57,383 nt of DNA. Origin: a virus. A model generated the notes under the pieces. It did not search any database. It saw only the letters and a list, made by a program, of their open reading frames with translations, and was not told the origin of the DNA. A program made the translations under genes and the position numbers. The stretch is taken from IMG/VR virus record IMGVR_UViG_3300032299_000921, positions 1-57,383 of that record. The stretch is one strand, 5' to 3'. This document shows positions 34,801 through 42,600 of this stretch, piece by piece; position 1 is the first letter of the stretch; each line of letters starts with the position of its first letter.

Positions 34801-37538
34801 TCAATCAAATCTTTTTTCTCTTGAGTCTGAGCCTTTTCTTTTTGATCCAATAACTCTTGTTTTTCTAACATCTTATCAGCAGCAGCAATGCTTCTCTCAT
34901 CAGATATTCCTTTTGATTGATTTACTTCATTAAATTCATTTAATCTTTCAATAGTAGTTTTAAATTTACCAAATTGTTCATTGGTCAATTTACCTTGTAG
35001 TCTCAGTAAAGATCCGAGACCCAAAGCACCATTCATACCCAAATTCTTATTTGCATCTAATACTATTGATGCCAAACCTTTTTGTTCTAATTCAGCAAGA
35101 AAACCATTTTTAATATTTTCTCTTCTAATCTGATTAAAACCACCAAGAGTTGTAAATCCACCAGTCATCATTCCAGAACCTACTGCAACATCAGCAAATG
35201 TTCTAAAATTATAGTGGTCAATAAGAGGTTTAGAATATATTTTTCCTGGATTAAAAAATTCAAAAACTGTCTTTTGTGTTAAGTAATCTTGATTTGTTTC
35301 TTGTAAGAAATATTCACTAGCTATGTCTAATGCTGTTTTTATTAAGCCTACCCTTCCTAAACTTCTAAGTCCAGTAATAGGAGTCTTATTAAACATGATA
35401 TCCATATCGAATTGATAAGTAGCCGCTAGAGCAACTTGATTAAAGAATTGTTTTCTAGAAGCTGCTTCTGCCTTAATAACAGAGCCTGTTTCTCTATAAA
35501 TCGTTTCGTACATTTCATGTACTTGCATTCCAGTATCCGTAGCCATACCAACAGCAGCACCAAGTTTAGTGTTTTTAAAACCTACGGCAACAGCAGGAAG
35601 CATCGTTGGTAGTTGTTTGGCCATAACTAAAACAGCATCTTTTCCAAACTCTTTTAAACCATCAATTGTACTAATTCTTTCTAAAAATTCTTCTGGAGTT
35701 TCATCACCACCTAAAATATTTGTTTTTAGAATGCTAGGATTTAAAAAATCTGTTTCCATTTCTTCAGCCAAATCACCTAAATCTCTCAAGTAAGTTGAAA
35801 ATCTACTAGCACCAAAACCTAACATTTCTGCTACAGGAGATAGACCACCAAGCATATTCAAAGATGATTTTTCTAATATACTCACCATCCAGTCACCATA
35901 ACCTATTTTTCCTTTTGCTAAATTTTCTTCTTGAGTTTTAGCATCAGAGTAATTACTTACTCCTTTATCATATGCCCTTTTAACTGCTTCAGCAGAAAAA
36001 TTATCTTGAAGTAAAGCTTTTTGTTCTTCGTTTATCTTATTTTGATATTTTGTATTTAAAAAATCAAGTTTTGTATCAAAAGTTATTTTAGCTTCTTTTT
36101 TTAATTTTTGTACTTCTTCATTTTTACTAGCAATAAACTCTTCTAAATTTTTAAAATTCGCTTTAAAATCATCAATTTGTTTTTGATTTTTAAACTCATA
36201 TCTATTTGTGTTAAGATTGTAAAAGTCAGAATAAGTAGTTAAAAATTGTTCATTCATTTGTTCAATTTCTTGCACAAAAGGTTGAACTTTAATCATTAAA
36301 TCATCAGTAATTTCATCAGAAATAACTTCTGCTTCTTTTTTTGCTAATTCTCTATTTTCAGAAATTATACTAAAACTTTTATCTTTTGCTTCTTTAGTAA
36401 TTAACTCCTGAGTAACTCCAAAAGTTTTTACAAATTCTTTATCTATTTCTTTTTTTATACCAACTGATTCTATTCCTTTTTTTACTTCTTCTATAAGTAC
36501 TTTTTTAAATATTGTACCAATTTTGGTATCATATACTTCTTGCCAAGGTTTTAATTGCTCTTCTACTTCTGGTGTACTATTTACATTTCTGCGTAAATTT
36601 TCCCATGCAACAGAAGCAAAACCTTCTATTTCGTCCATATTCGGAACTCTATTATAAACAACATCTTGTTCACCTAGAGCTTTTACAAAAGTTTCATTTG
36701 GTTTTGATAATTTTTCTACTAAATTTTCATTATAAACAGAATAACTAAATTCCCTACCTTCACTATCTGTATCATATATTGTCTGTGATAAATTAGGAGA
36801 AATTGCATTTTCTTCAGTTGTTTGGAGATCAGAAGTTTCAATCCGAGAACCTCTTAAATTTCTTTTAAACAACGGAATTAAAGCTTGCTCATAAGCATAC
36901 AATTTCTCGTTTGATTCTGATATTGTTTTCTCCATTGGAGTTTCTTCAGGATTCAAATAAGTAGGGTCTTGAGTAGCCATATAATTCACCCATTTACCTA
37001 TTCCAAGTTCCGAAATTCCCATTGTTGCTCCACCCAATACAGTACGAGTAACAGTCGAAGGAGTTTCAAGACTCATTTTTCTTTCATACTCCTTATTGAA
37101 GTCTGAAATAGTTCTTGAAATAGTTTGAACAGGATCTTCTAAAACTTCTGTAAAAGTAGTTTTTCTATTTCTACCTGTTTTCCAAAAAATAGAACTTTTT
37201 GGTCCAGGTCCACTTGGTGAGAACTCTTGCTCTATTTGTTCTTGAGCCTCTTGTTCTTTTCTAACGTTATTTTGAATTTCTAAATCTAACGGGTCACCGC
37301 TACTCGAAACCGAACTCAATTCTGAAAAAGAATCTTCTTTTTTTTTTAATGGTTCAGCCGGATTAATAACCGTTGGTTGAGGTACTTCCTCTGAAAAATT
37401 ATATACTTCTTTTAACTGCTCAATGACAGAATCATCGTCACCAACGTATTCTGTAAATTGCTTCATATCTGAAAAATCACTCTTAAAGTTTTCGTCAGAG
37501 TTATAAAATTGGTCGTATAGTTTTTGAAATTTTTCCAT
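25857..37538 (-). CDS. Giant multidomain internal virion protein with zinc-metallopeptidase motif
   Basis: An uninterrupted 3893-aa frame, a fifth of the window. The N-terminal ~110 residues are acidic and low in complexity; long helical regions with hydrophobic stretches lie near 560-700, 2930-2950, 3240-3270 and 3385-3405. VVAHEIAHAAL places an HExxH zinc-peptidase motif at residues 1202-1206. A Gly/Ala-rich domain around 1410-1500 and an HPDGRIIKMEV/PSLDAIMPMY region near 2380-2510 look like separate modules. No RNA polymerase DxDxD motif was seen. The architecture resembles the polyvalent proteins of phages and conjugative elements, probably packaged and injected at infection. It follows two smaller cargo-type genes and precedes the adhesin cluster. 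Confidence 0.82.
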   Translation of the reverse strand: MEKFQKLYDQFYNSDENFKSDFSDMKQFTEYVGDDDSVIEQLKEVYNFSEEVPQPTVINPAEPLKKKEDSFSELSSVSSSGDPLDLEIQNNVRKEQEAQEQIEQEFSPSGPGPKSSIFWKTGRNRKTTFTEVLEDPVQTISRTISDFNKEYERKMSLETPSTVTRTVLGGATMGISELGIGKWVNYMATQDPTYLNPEETPMEKTISESNEKLYAYEQALIPLFKRNLRGSRIETSDLQTTEENAISPNLSQTIYDTDSEGREFSYSVYNENLVEKLSKPNETFVKALGEQDVVYNRVPNMDEIEGFASVAWENLRRNVNSTPEVEEQLKPWQEVYDTKIGTIFKKVLIEEVKKGIESVGIKKEIDKEFVKTFGVTQELITKEAKDKSFSIISENRELAKKEAEVISDEITDDLMIKVQPFVQEIEQMNEQFLTTYSDFYNLNTNRYEFKNQKQIDDFKANFKNLEEFIASKNEEVQKLKKEAKITFDTKLDFLNTKYQNKINEEQKALLQDNFSAEAVKRAYDKGVSNYSDAKTQEENLAKGKIGYGDWMVSILEKSSLNMLGGLSPVAEMLGFGASRFSTYLRDLGDLAEEMETDFLNPSILKTNILGGDETPEEFLERISTIDGLKEFGKDAVLVMAKQLPTMLPAVAVGFKNTKLGAAVGMATDTGMQVHEMYETIYRETGSVIKAEAASRKQFFNQVALAATYQFDMDIMFNKTPITGLRSLGRVGLIKTALDIASEYFLQETNQDYLTQKTVFEFFNPGKIYSKPLIDHYNFRTFADVAVGSGMMTGGFTTLGGFNQIRRENIKNGFLAELEQKGLASIVLDANKNLGMNGALGLGSLLRLQGKLTNEQFGKFKTTIERLNEFNEVNQSKGISDERSIAAADKMLEKQELLDQKEKAQTQEKKDLIDGQIKELDTKISDLQDANKEVDLAVVKNIETGRVVYATDSESMNKLLQKNPKLATSLFRGIYEGAFNLDTKDTKLNEFIGNASSFFGKMQDFMRSKEDLRKQYNQKLIDEKVKRSKNKKSTLTDQEIDNEYKTELENLVNKFNIGVDVSNETLLGYQTERNANNPVNQQAKAEPIAFSFPTGMENKTSIEASDVETLDAFLEANKNNPIIAQVLGDIKTQYETFKSMFPEGKIIFHTSAESYTRATDRYEEVKTNEISNDNGAIIEKEDVEIHINLPKTTGNLNEYVVAHEIAHAALLKAFGKKVYNEQGKFVRWEKNQQIIDDMQFAIEKIAFQQFGPSLRNFFANRTYENAETAEEFVVQLAALLSRANSPLEVSFVTKVLAALSRIVKNVTGIDIFANYKKESAAINFLNYLASQSKQGKGIDEKNFVKLRSGFMIPKGLDAEALAEGNIETGTVVGMRKSSENLNSVLGQFTERPGTSKLAIDLPVKTLEQAIKDHEGAVLLIMSDNTGFFVKDDTGEFVMGGYGYMAAKANTDAGIGFASVNLGTVRSTMTNAAACRDGKPVLVLISLSAPKAALGNFYAQQYTFGALSNIVQTPKQSEEIQNSIYNALIDRTPVLKTFSKDSKLLKAIKDIETETKSKETDPQEVKAANKMLRQQRMQPLLPLLQAEFDKNFANVLRSVDFTNNKSIDAFVKTLTGSSFSFPARQGIIDSILPTTENLRTDKRTPIIKKIFLENGISQIGFHNAYGEPYFVGDQLEKDGSEIKAPWGIVYGGFTLDPSADFMKIQSKGLTHPQFNAKVPGYDHFLLPAGYSVNENFFTALQFGDTKISIAQMASQGIQPGTRLPASNEDPKALTAEQRRAMLLDREMTPVIRKSVAENMQVMESLADQFSKRLGIPYEFYHDRADNNIWKRTESGKFMINTANATVNTPIYAYSGAFLEIIKQDNIVLYSELIKDLLRDKNSEFYKDFQREIKAEAIEYLERTHTDLTPEALQAFSAAYTIENILKESYNPAGNAFPNEFNINSIEFNKMLEKVLLDHFGKIATEEYDLKTGVYKALEKIWNEIVKIIKETFSFNKIEAQKIILPSQDLKDQMMTPLQYLAKQFADPRNQFLRDKDFKPESSIKESLKNSLSYFESKFDALTAFKENIYFTPAGDLTNLPLDEISQVSEILNNDNYLKSVFKFTPSDYNNLMEEEVISSEKYTSFKLSFSDYIYSEAPKDFDINYLNNLSKLFDSSFQKDLERGNPLVLNFRKLLKFAISLDRQIILNNTRAIEIAENKNVNPFMVTNIKKDLIEKNDSYTKTLLVNPQRFFTTDIVQIFTPKEKSIMDSSDYIIDFFETITNKYKTFNFIHNFSKIQVLNDYLSDENIPDNLMNMFSEVLRLSDFKQTIEETTDKKVFVIQNINNKEEQNIVRNSFDPQSFKNGNYKSTYSEFLTNKDNALDNFIEDTNRFSFGTNFMSKNRKGEFDMVHPDGRIIKMEVTTNFLNGDVNMSFKEKDAGSYSDMISWGPSIQYLFTQIINKAFSLYQNEDITSVSFTPIYDAKEQRKNLYNIFARKKLAPYHITSDSRETTIFLPKLKEVSPSLDAIMPMYHEVQKDDISSIESTYKVRKSRAETLGKQSREIDADYEALLGQGLNNEQIFGRLFGKYSFEALRSSKYNAEFQSVYDMYVSEKAKEAWQGYSDSWNTRKDGIINFIDKYILENSLMDLVTLLRKGVRFITVDGQLLPEGESQSVVDPNLATPYEPVGTEVKFNDLEIYSALFEYGIPQHNLDAIFGTNYRKTIENLMLDEDFDEEIKQSLSDDARASKIPMTFSQLRDMSEQLGVMNATAILNYINKHLSVEKGSPVMAAIQALVDRLKQGDDVTDAIAGELGTQIEAVGNQNIQALAEIGTAAGRILRILRELNKNKGNVLVDMLKDFNIKVSPAFEAEIKARAKALDDARAAFEKAKRDAINDFSDETIGKLKDAESALEQAEFDFAMITTDPRLQFRFTSDVIANRSALALLGTGTVVLSAVSNIENLLAKYGVNSGLVKRLVDRGIPSKIGLRAFPRTKEEYRNRKLAFLESKSKSINQTMDAFFYGQIPGTAQTKFFENMARVNSVQDAINLGKLIGKMVQSFKDKNAEFTDLDFADTMQAMLIEHKKTGKLILADNKAYTIMGAFFRSLMQESELTGRLMAFGLDKFGGNIVAKKALLDYLTIASKMENENLPETLVRDLKNKGAFENQEAELRNMAILMEAIFRDERNNPFEKEGQRSVFFADNLFADKFLGTPRKAIRKAMISTYMKSLEAKAEDKGLQQILWGSANATVQALNVAQWTMFIFAKVPSNILMQILLRSNPIGATLNTAYMAFMHNKAKNDFYKKYNIGKEVPETEQAVTPTDQQNLLLPSQKALPSAGSQAVTTTSKALETTQEVELDSPTTKEQIRKAKKKMNTNQKIQFQKDLANLFEQRRRLVTAAADIPRSVAFLTVVGAIAGSGAILSSGDDPEKKKLFKQLGIKDNDVNISYVIDYLSAKYSNPNLTAEEFFRKRGGFNINRNINPKDLPEGYKIKDDKILDKYDKEVTTDYYLNITNFGTFTGYGLGYMAATYAKQKRLRSAENDKTEGFKEFFDMGTILSGVTGSVFRQTPSVKTVELFLRNLNPDEKEQNTQKILPNMLASTFAFTSPSLLGKPRSSGLAESSQFASEIEPSRENINIGGTFLEAHMNLSRNGVLGLGLAQSEFYKSEIGLFGENLAYRKTISEPGTFVAYLESAINFPSLRIGTGLETSMAADERIKHQKVRSFLIDNAYLVQVYGDNGGDANMYWKMFNRPRKNSFILTESEDNVLTNANFDKPFKLPNDIYRDELRILGEYMMGAMDEVKEGGAGQKVEDVKALVRNATTNEEENGYIEEYFQKMNERFAKAESDYKKDFLANRAAAIIRTMKDRNLLTENDMVILNQVSPVTDLKNVLESELQPRWTPSYKEKPNRSYFDSKK

Positions 37539-37544
37539 TAGTCT

Positions 37545-39023
37545 TTATTTATCAAATTTAAATGTCTGTACAAATTCAATGTATTCATCATCAGTAAGTC
37601 TGTTTTCTGCTACATCTTTCATTTTTTGATATAACAGAGGATTTTTAATAGTACCAGCTTTTACTTTTTTATGATATTCGTTTACTTTAATCTGAAATTG
37701 TTTTTGTTTTTGTAATGCATTTCTCTGAGTCGCAACCGCATCTTTTCCTCCAACATTGAACTGTAAGTTTGGTTCACTAGATGCTGGTATATTTACGTCA
37801 CCACCATTGAACTCATAGTACACTTTAAAACCGACTGCGTTCTGTATATCGTTATAATCGATAATAACATTATCTTCACCATTAACAATCTTATATGGTC
37901 TAATAGAAATGGTAGATAATTCAGCTTCGGATACTTTACCTCCACTATAAGGTTTTCCTTGTCTATTTACAGCCCCTTTATAATTATTTATTGGGAATTT
38001 TTGGCTTCCTTGTGGTTTTATATTACCAAGCGATGGAGCGTATTTTACAACGTTTTTACCACCTTCTGCTACTGTAACTTTAGGAAGTGCAAGGTTTGGT
38101 GTAAAATTAAATGTTGAATCTTCTAAAGCTCCAGTACTTACATTAATATATGTATTTTTATTTTCTTTAAGTTTTCTTTCTCTAAATTTACTTCCATCTT
38201 CCAACAAAGAAGTTTTAACCATTGTTCTTTCTTCTGGAGTCATAGAACGAACATCTTGTACTGGTAAATCTCTGTTGTCAACATATTGCTCCAAATAATC
38301 ATAATTGTTCATAAAACTCGCATCGATTACTTGTTCAATTGAATTTGGACGAACTTTATAAAGGTCTTGAATTTTATCAGCATCTTTTTCAAGAAGCGGA
38401 ACAAGTGTAAGTTTATCACTAACTTGCATTTCTTTTATTTCTCCAACAGTACCATCAAATACTTTTTGAGTATCAATTCTTTCTTTTGCTGCTGGAAGAT
38501 TTAATTGTAATGTTGCAGGATTAAAATATTCAGGAGTAGGATCTTCCTCTTGAAATTTTAAAAATTGCTGTTCGTTATTAGCTTTAGTATATTGATCAAC
38601 TAATTGTTGTGCTCTTTTGGGCCTCCACAAATTTGTTTTGCGAGATTCTTCTTCTAATATATCGTAATTGACAGATCTAGCAACATACTCACCCTTTACT
38701 TTTTCTAAATAATCATTGGTAAGCATTTGTCCTTTGATAGAACGCTGTGGATCATTTGAAGCATAAAGTTCCTGAAGACCCATAGTTGTTTCACCAAAAC
38801 TTTTTTGTGCGTCTTGAACTAATAACTTATTAAGTTTAGTAGGCCTGGTTACACCAGCCATCATTTGTTTCAATTCTGCTTTATCAGCAGCGTCTTGCTT
38901 TGCTTTTTGCTTTCCCAACTGAGTAGCCATAGAACCTATGCTATTAGCCAGCTGCTGAGTCATATCAGTCACCCCTCTTTTGGTAGCAACTTCTAAAAAT
39001 GTTACTGGTCCTGTTTTAGCCAT
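37545..39023 (-). CDS. Putative internal (ejected) virion protein
   Basis: The 492-aa protein has a helical, Gln/Lys-rich N-terminal half (SIGSMATQLGKQKAKQD near 27-43) and a more mixed C-terminal half rich in Asn and Val. It is not recognised by motif, but it lies between a short Ala/Gln-rich protein and the giant protein, an arrangement like the small, medium and giant internal proteins of podoviruses. An ejection or cargo role is inferred from order and composition. It is coupled to the upstream gene by TAATG. Confidence 0.62.
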   Translation of the reverse strand: MAKTGPVTFLEVATKRGVTDMTQQLANSIGSMATQLGKQKAKQDAADKAELKQMMAGVTRPTKLNKLLVQDAQKSFGETTMGLQELYASNDPQRSIKGQMLTNDYLEKVKGEYVARSVNYDILEEESRKTNLWRPKRAQQLVDQYTKANNEQQFLKFQEEDPTPEYFNPATLQLNLPAAKERIDTQKVFDGTVGEIKEMQVSDKLTLVPLLEKDADKIQDLYKVRPNSIEQVIDASFMNNYDYLEQYVDNRDLPVQDVRSMTPEERTMVKTSLLEDGSKFRERKLKENKNTYINVSTGALEDSTFNFTPNLALPKVTVAEGGKNVVKYAPSLGNIKPQGSQKFPINNYKGAVNRQGKPYSGGKVSEAELSTISIRPYKIVNGEDNVIIDYNDIQNAVGFKVYYEFNGGDVNIPASSEPNLQFNVGGKDAVATQRNALQKQKQFQIKVNEYHKKVKAGTIKNPLLYQKMKDVAENRLTDDEYIEFVQTFKFDK

Positions 39024-39604
39024 TATTGTGGTCTATTCTTCAGATAATTTAAATAGTCAATGTCCATTGCTCCTTTAGCTACGCCACTTGCTGCACCTGT
39101 AACATTTTTAAATGCATCTTGACTTAGACCTGCTATTTGTTGTTGTGTCATATCCTCTTGTTGCATTTGTCTTTGAATCTGAGCCCTTTGCGTAGAAGAA
39201 ATTTCTCTATTGATACCCATTAATTGCAATTGGGCTCTTTCTCTTGCTTGTGCGTCCATACCTGCTAAGGTCTGAGCCCCTCTAATAGCATTAAATGACA
39301 TTATTCTACCCAATGCAGAACTTGTTTGCCCTCCACTTAATTCAGCTGCTGCTCTAAGGTTTCTAGCAGAATCAGAAGCAAATTGACTTTTATATAAATT
39401 TCTTGTCTCAGGAGCTAATCCTTGACTCATTTGTCTTTCGGCTAATGCTTTATTTTGTTGTATAGGCTCAAGACTATTTCTATAATCAGCTTTTTCTTGT
39501 GCATCAAATCTTTTAGCAAGTCTTCTTGAGTTAATACCTTGATATAAACCCATAGTTGCTTGAAGACCGCCAGAAATAAGTAACATAGTTGTTGGATCCA
39601 ACAT
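39023..39604 (-). CDS. Small Ala/Gln-rich internal virion protein
   Basis: I use the ATG at 39604 (193 aa), 6 nt after a TATATTTG element; an upstream TTG lies within that element. A short hydrophobic segment (MLLISGGLQATMGLYQG, about 7-23) is followed by long Gln/Ala/Arg-rich helices (QRAQIQRQMQQEDMTQQQ near 140). This resembles the small ejection proteins of T7- and P22-like phages that help DNA cross the envelope. It begins the cargo gene series. Confidence 0.65.
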   Translation of the reverse strand: MLDPTTMLLISGGLQATMGLYQGINSRRLAKRFDAQEKADYRNSLEPIQQNKALAERQMSQGLAPETRNLYKSQFASDSARNLRAAAELSGGQTSSALGRIMSFNAIRGAQTLAGMDAQARERAQLQLMGINREISSTQRAQIQRQMQQEDMTQQQIAGLSQDAFKNVTGAASGVAKGAMDIDYLNYLKNRPQ

Positions 39605-39610
39605 AATATA

Positions 39611-39618
39611 CAAATATA
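39611..39618 (-). promoter_or_regulatory. -7 element TATATTTG of the cargo gene series
   Basis: TATATTTG ends 6 nt before the ATG at 39604, in the same AATAATTATATTTG context as before the basic-protein genes. Confidence 0.5.
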
Positions 39619-39626
39619 ATTATTTA

Positions 39627-42600
39627 TTATTGGTTATACAAACGAGGAGATGCTCTAAACTTAACAATTGCATTTATAAGTTTTTGATTTCCAACTCCCC
39701 CTGTACCAATATTCAATATTATTCTTCCTCCTGTACTATTTAAAATATAACTACCATCGGAAGCAAGTAGAAAACCTGTGGTTGCTGTTCCTGCTGCTAG
39801 AAATATTTTCATTTTAAGCCATCGTCCAAATAGTCTCGATGTGTCATTACTATTCACACCGGTTCCTGTAGAGTCGTTCTTTATTGTACTATAAAATAAA
39901 TCCTCCCTTAGTTCAAAATCTGAATTATCTAAAAAGCTAATATGATTCTTTGTGTTAAAGTATACCGGTTTATTTGATGATCCAAAAGGAATCAATTCTG
40001 AGTTTACTTGAATGGCTTCAAATATCTTTGGAAGATTTGGGTCATAATTCATTACAAACTCAATATAAGGTTCGTAATCACCAATAACACCGTAAAAGGA
40101 ATAGTTAAGACCACTATCGTGTAAATAAATAGTGTTTTCAAAACCTGTGTCTGGGTCTGGCGAGAAAAAGGTGTTGTTATAAGGCAGATAGATATTAGGT
40201 GTATAGCTATGAAAAGATGTAAAGCCATTTTTAATTTCGTCATATACAATTGTGAATGATTTTTCTGAGACCCCATCGTTATATTTAAATGTAAATATCG
40301 CCTCACCATACTTATCATTCCAAACACCATGAACACCTCTTCCACTCAAAGGATAGAATTCATTAGAAACAAACTTTCCATTATTCAAAAAGAAAGTAGC
40401 TAATCCTCTATCGCTTAGTACGCTAATACCATCTCCGGCCAACCTAACTAATTTTTGTAATCTGTCGTTATACCAATAGACAACATCTTTTCCGTTTGGA
40501 TTCTTACCTCTAACTACAGACTCTTTTTTGGATGTTCCTATAGATGTTAATTCAACACCAGGAGCACCCAATATAGAACCGCTTCCGACAACAATATCTG
40601 TACCTTCTTGTGCACCAACTAGTGACGCATCACGGAAGTATTGACGCTGAACACTTCTTTCTTGAAAAGTATAAAATGCATTATTTATAACTTCATGATG
40701 TGATATCTCACCTCTTGTGAAATCTAGGTCGGCAAAATCTAAAGGTTTAAATAGTCTGTAATTATCTTTTAGAGACCCTGTTGTTTTTTTTGCTGACCAA
40801 GTTATCCTAATTGGAGAAGACCCATCGAAATCATTATTTTCATCAAAAGAATTTACATCATTGGCTTGATATACCGCTGAGTATGACTCATCGTAATTAT
40901 TTTGATTTGATACTTCCGGCCATTGTTCTAACCAATAAAATAATCCTGCCTTCCATTCTCCGCTTGATACAGTTGCAGAAGTGCCTATCTGAGTCTTGTC
41001 TGTTTTTTGTGGAAAAACATAACCAGGACCACTAAAAGTCAAATCGTGTTCTAAAGCAGTAAAAAGTTGACTATTTCTTTCGTTTTGTGAATAGAAAGAC
41101 AAACCATATCCCAAAGTACTTTTAGCACTATCCCATTTTTGAAATAATGTTCTCAAATGAGTTCTTTGAATAAAAACATCACCTCCGAAAATACTTATTG
41201 CATTAATTTTACCATTGTCTGTAGAATTAACTAATTGTAAATTACCAATGGACTGATAAGTAGTCAATTCTTTATTTTTTGGATATTTTAGATTACCTCC
41301 AAGATCCCTAAAAATTTGACCATAATAAAGACCTCTATCGTTAGAAGACATAGAAGCATGAGGGGCAGAAATTGCTGAGTTCAATTCAAAGAAATGAGAA
41401 GAAAAAAGTCTTGGGGCAAAAATACTCAATGGTCCACCAACACCGTCATAACTAGTGTTGAATGTTTTTGTTGTTATTGTTTTTCCTTGAAAATTTACCT
41501 CTGATCCATATTCTACAAATTTAGAATCCTTGATTGTATAATTTGTATATTGTAAATCATATACCATAGGATCAACAAAAAATCCACCTAAACTAAAGTA
41601 TTTATTAGTGTCTCCGGCAGTTAACCCAGTGTTAATAGCATTAGATACTCCAGAAAAATATTTTGTATCTAGATTCGAATAGCAACCTAATATTTTTATT
41701 GAGTCTGATTCTTTATACTCATATTGTTTTCCAAAATATAAATCCGAAGAAATAAAATTAATAACAGATCTATTAGATGTTATTACAGTAAAAGGAGGAA
41801 CACTTAATGTCCAACTTGTTTGATATGAAACTTCGTTTGTTGAGTATAATGGAATATAATACGTTTTTGAACCATCGACAAAATAACCAGTAGCACCAAA
41901 TAAACCAGTTGCCAAAACTTCTGGTATTCTTTCTGCTCTAACAAATTTAAAAGCTTTTATTAATTTTTTTATTGGTACGTCTCCGACTCCATCTCCATTT
42001 GTGTCAACTAAATATTCTAAATCAATATTAAAAAACTTAGGGTAAAATACTTTTACTTTGTTTTCAGTACTATTAATACCCTCTGCAAAATTATTATCTA
42101 TTTTTTGTTTGGTAACTGTTACAGCTGTTCCCGATGTGGTAATATCAATTGGTGTTGTCGGGTTTTGTTCTGCTGCTACTTGAAAAGTATTTGTTGTTAC
42201 GTTTATAGCACGATAAATAACATTAAAGAATAAAGGAAATGGGGGAGTTGTTCCTGAAAACCTTATCTTTTGTCCTTCAAAAAACTTATGATTATTTACA
42301 GTTATTGTGTTTGTTCCTGTATTTACAGATGTCACAGCTCCTCCAAAAGTTCTTCTTCTGTTGTCCGATACGTTTACATTCGTACTTGAACCATCAAATC
42401 TAATATCGTCTACCCAATAAGCATTGCTCCATCTTCCTGTGTTTTTCCATTGAACTTGTATACCAAAACGATAAGTATCGTTAATCATATAACCAGTGTA
42501 GTCTCTCACATTTTCTGGAACAGCATATTCCCCATAATTTATATTTGGGTCAGAATTATTGTCATCTAATAAATATCCTGTACCATTTATAAATGTTTCT

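Noticed and set aside
25857-37538. Virion RNA polymerase in the giant protein
   Set aside because: No DxDxD/DFDGD-type motif or other polymerase signature was found in the translated sequence, so I did not make this call despite the similar position in some podoviruses.
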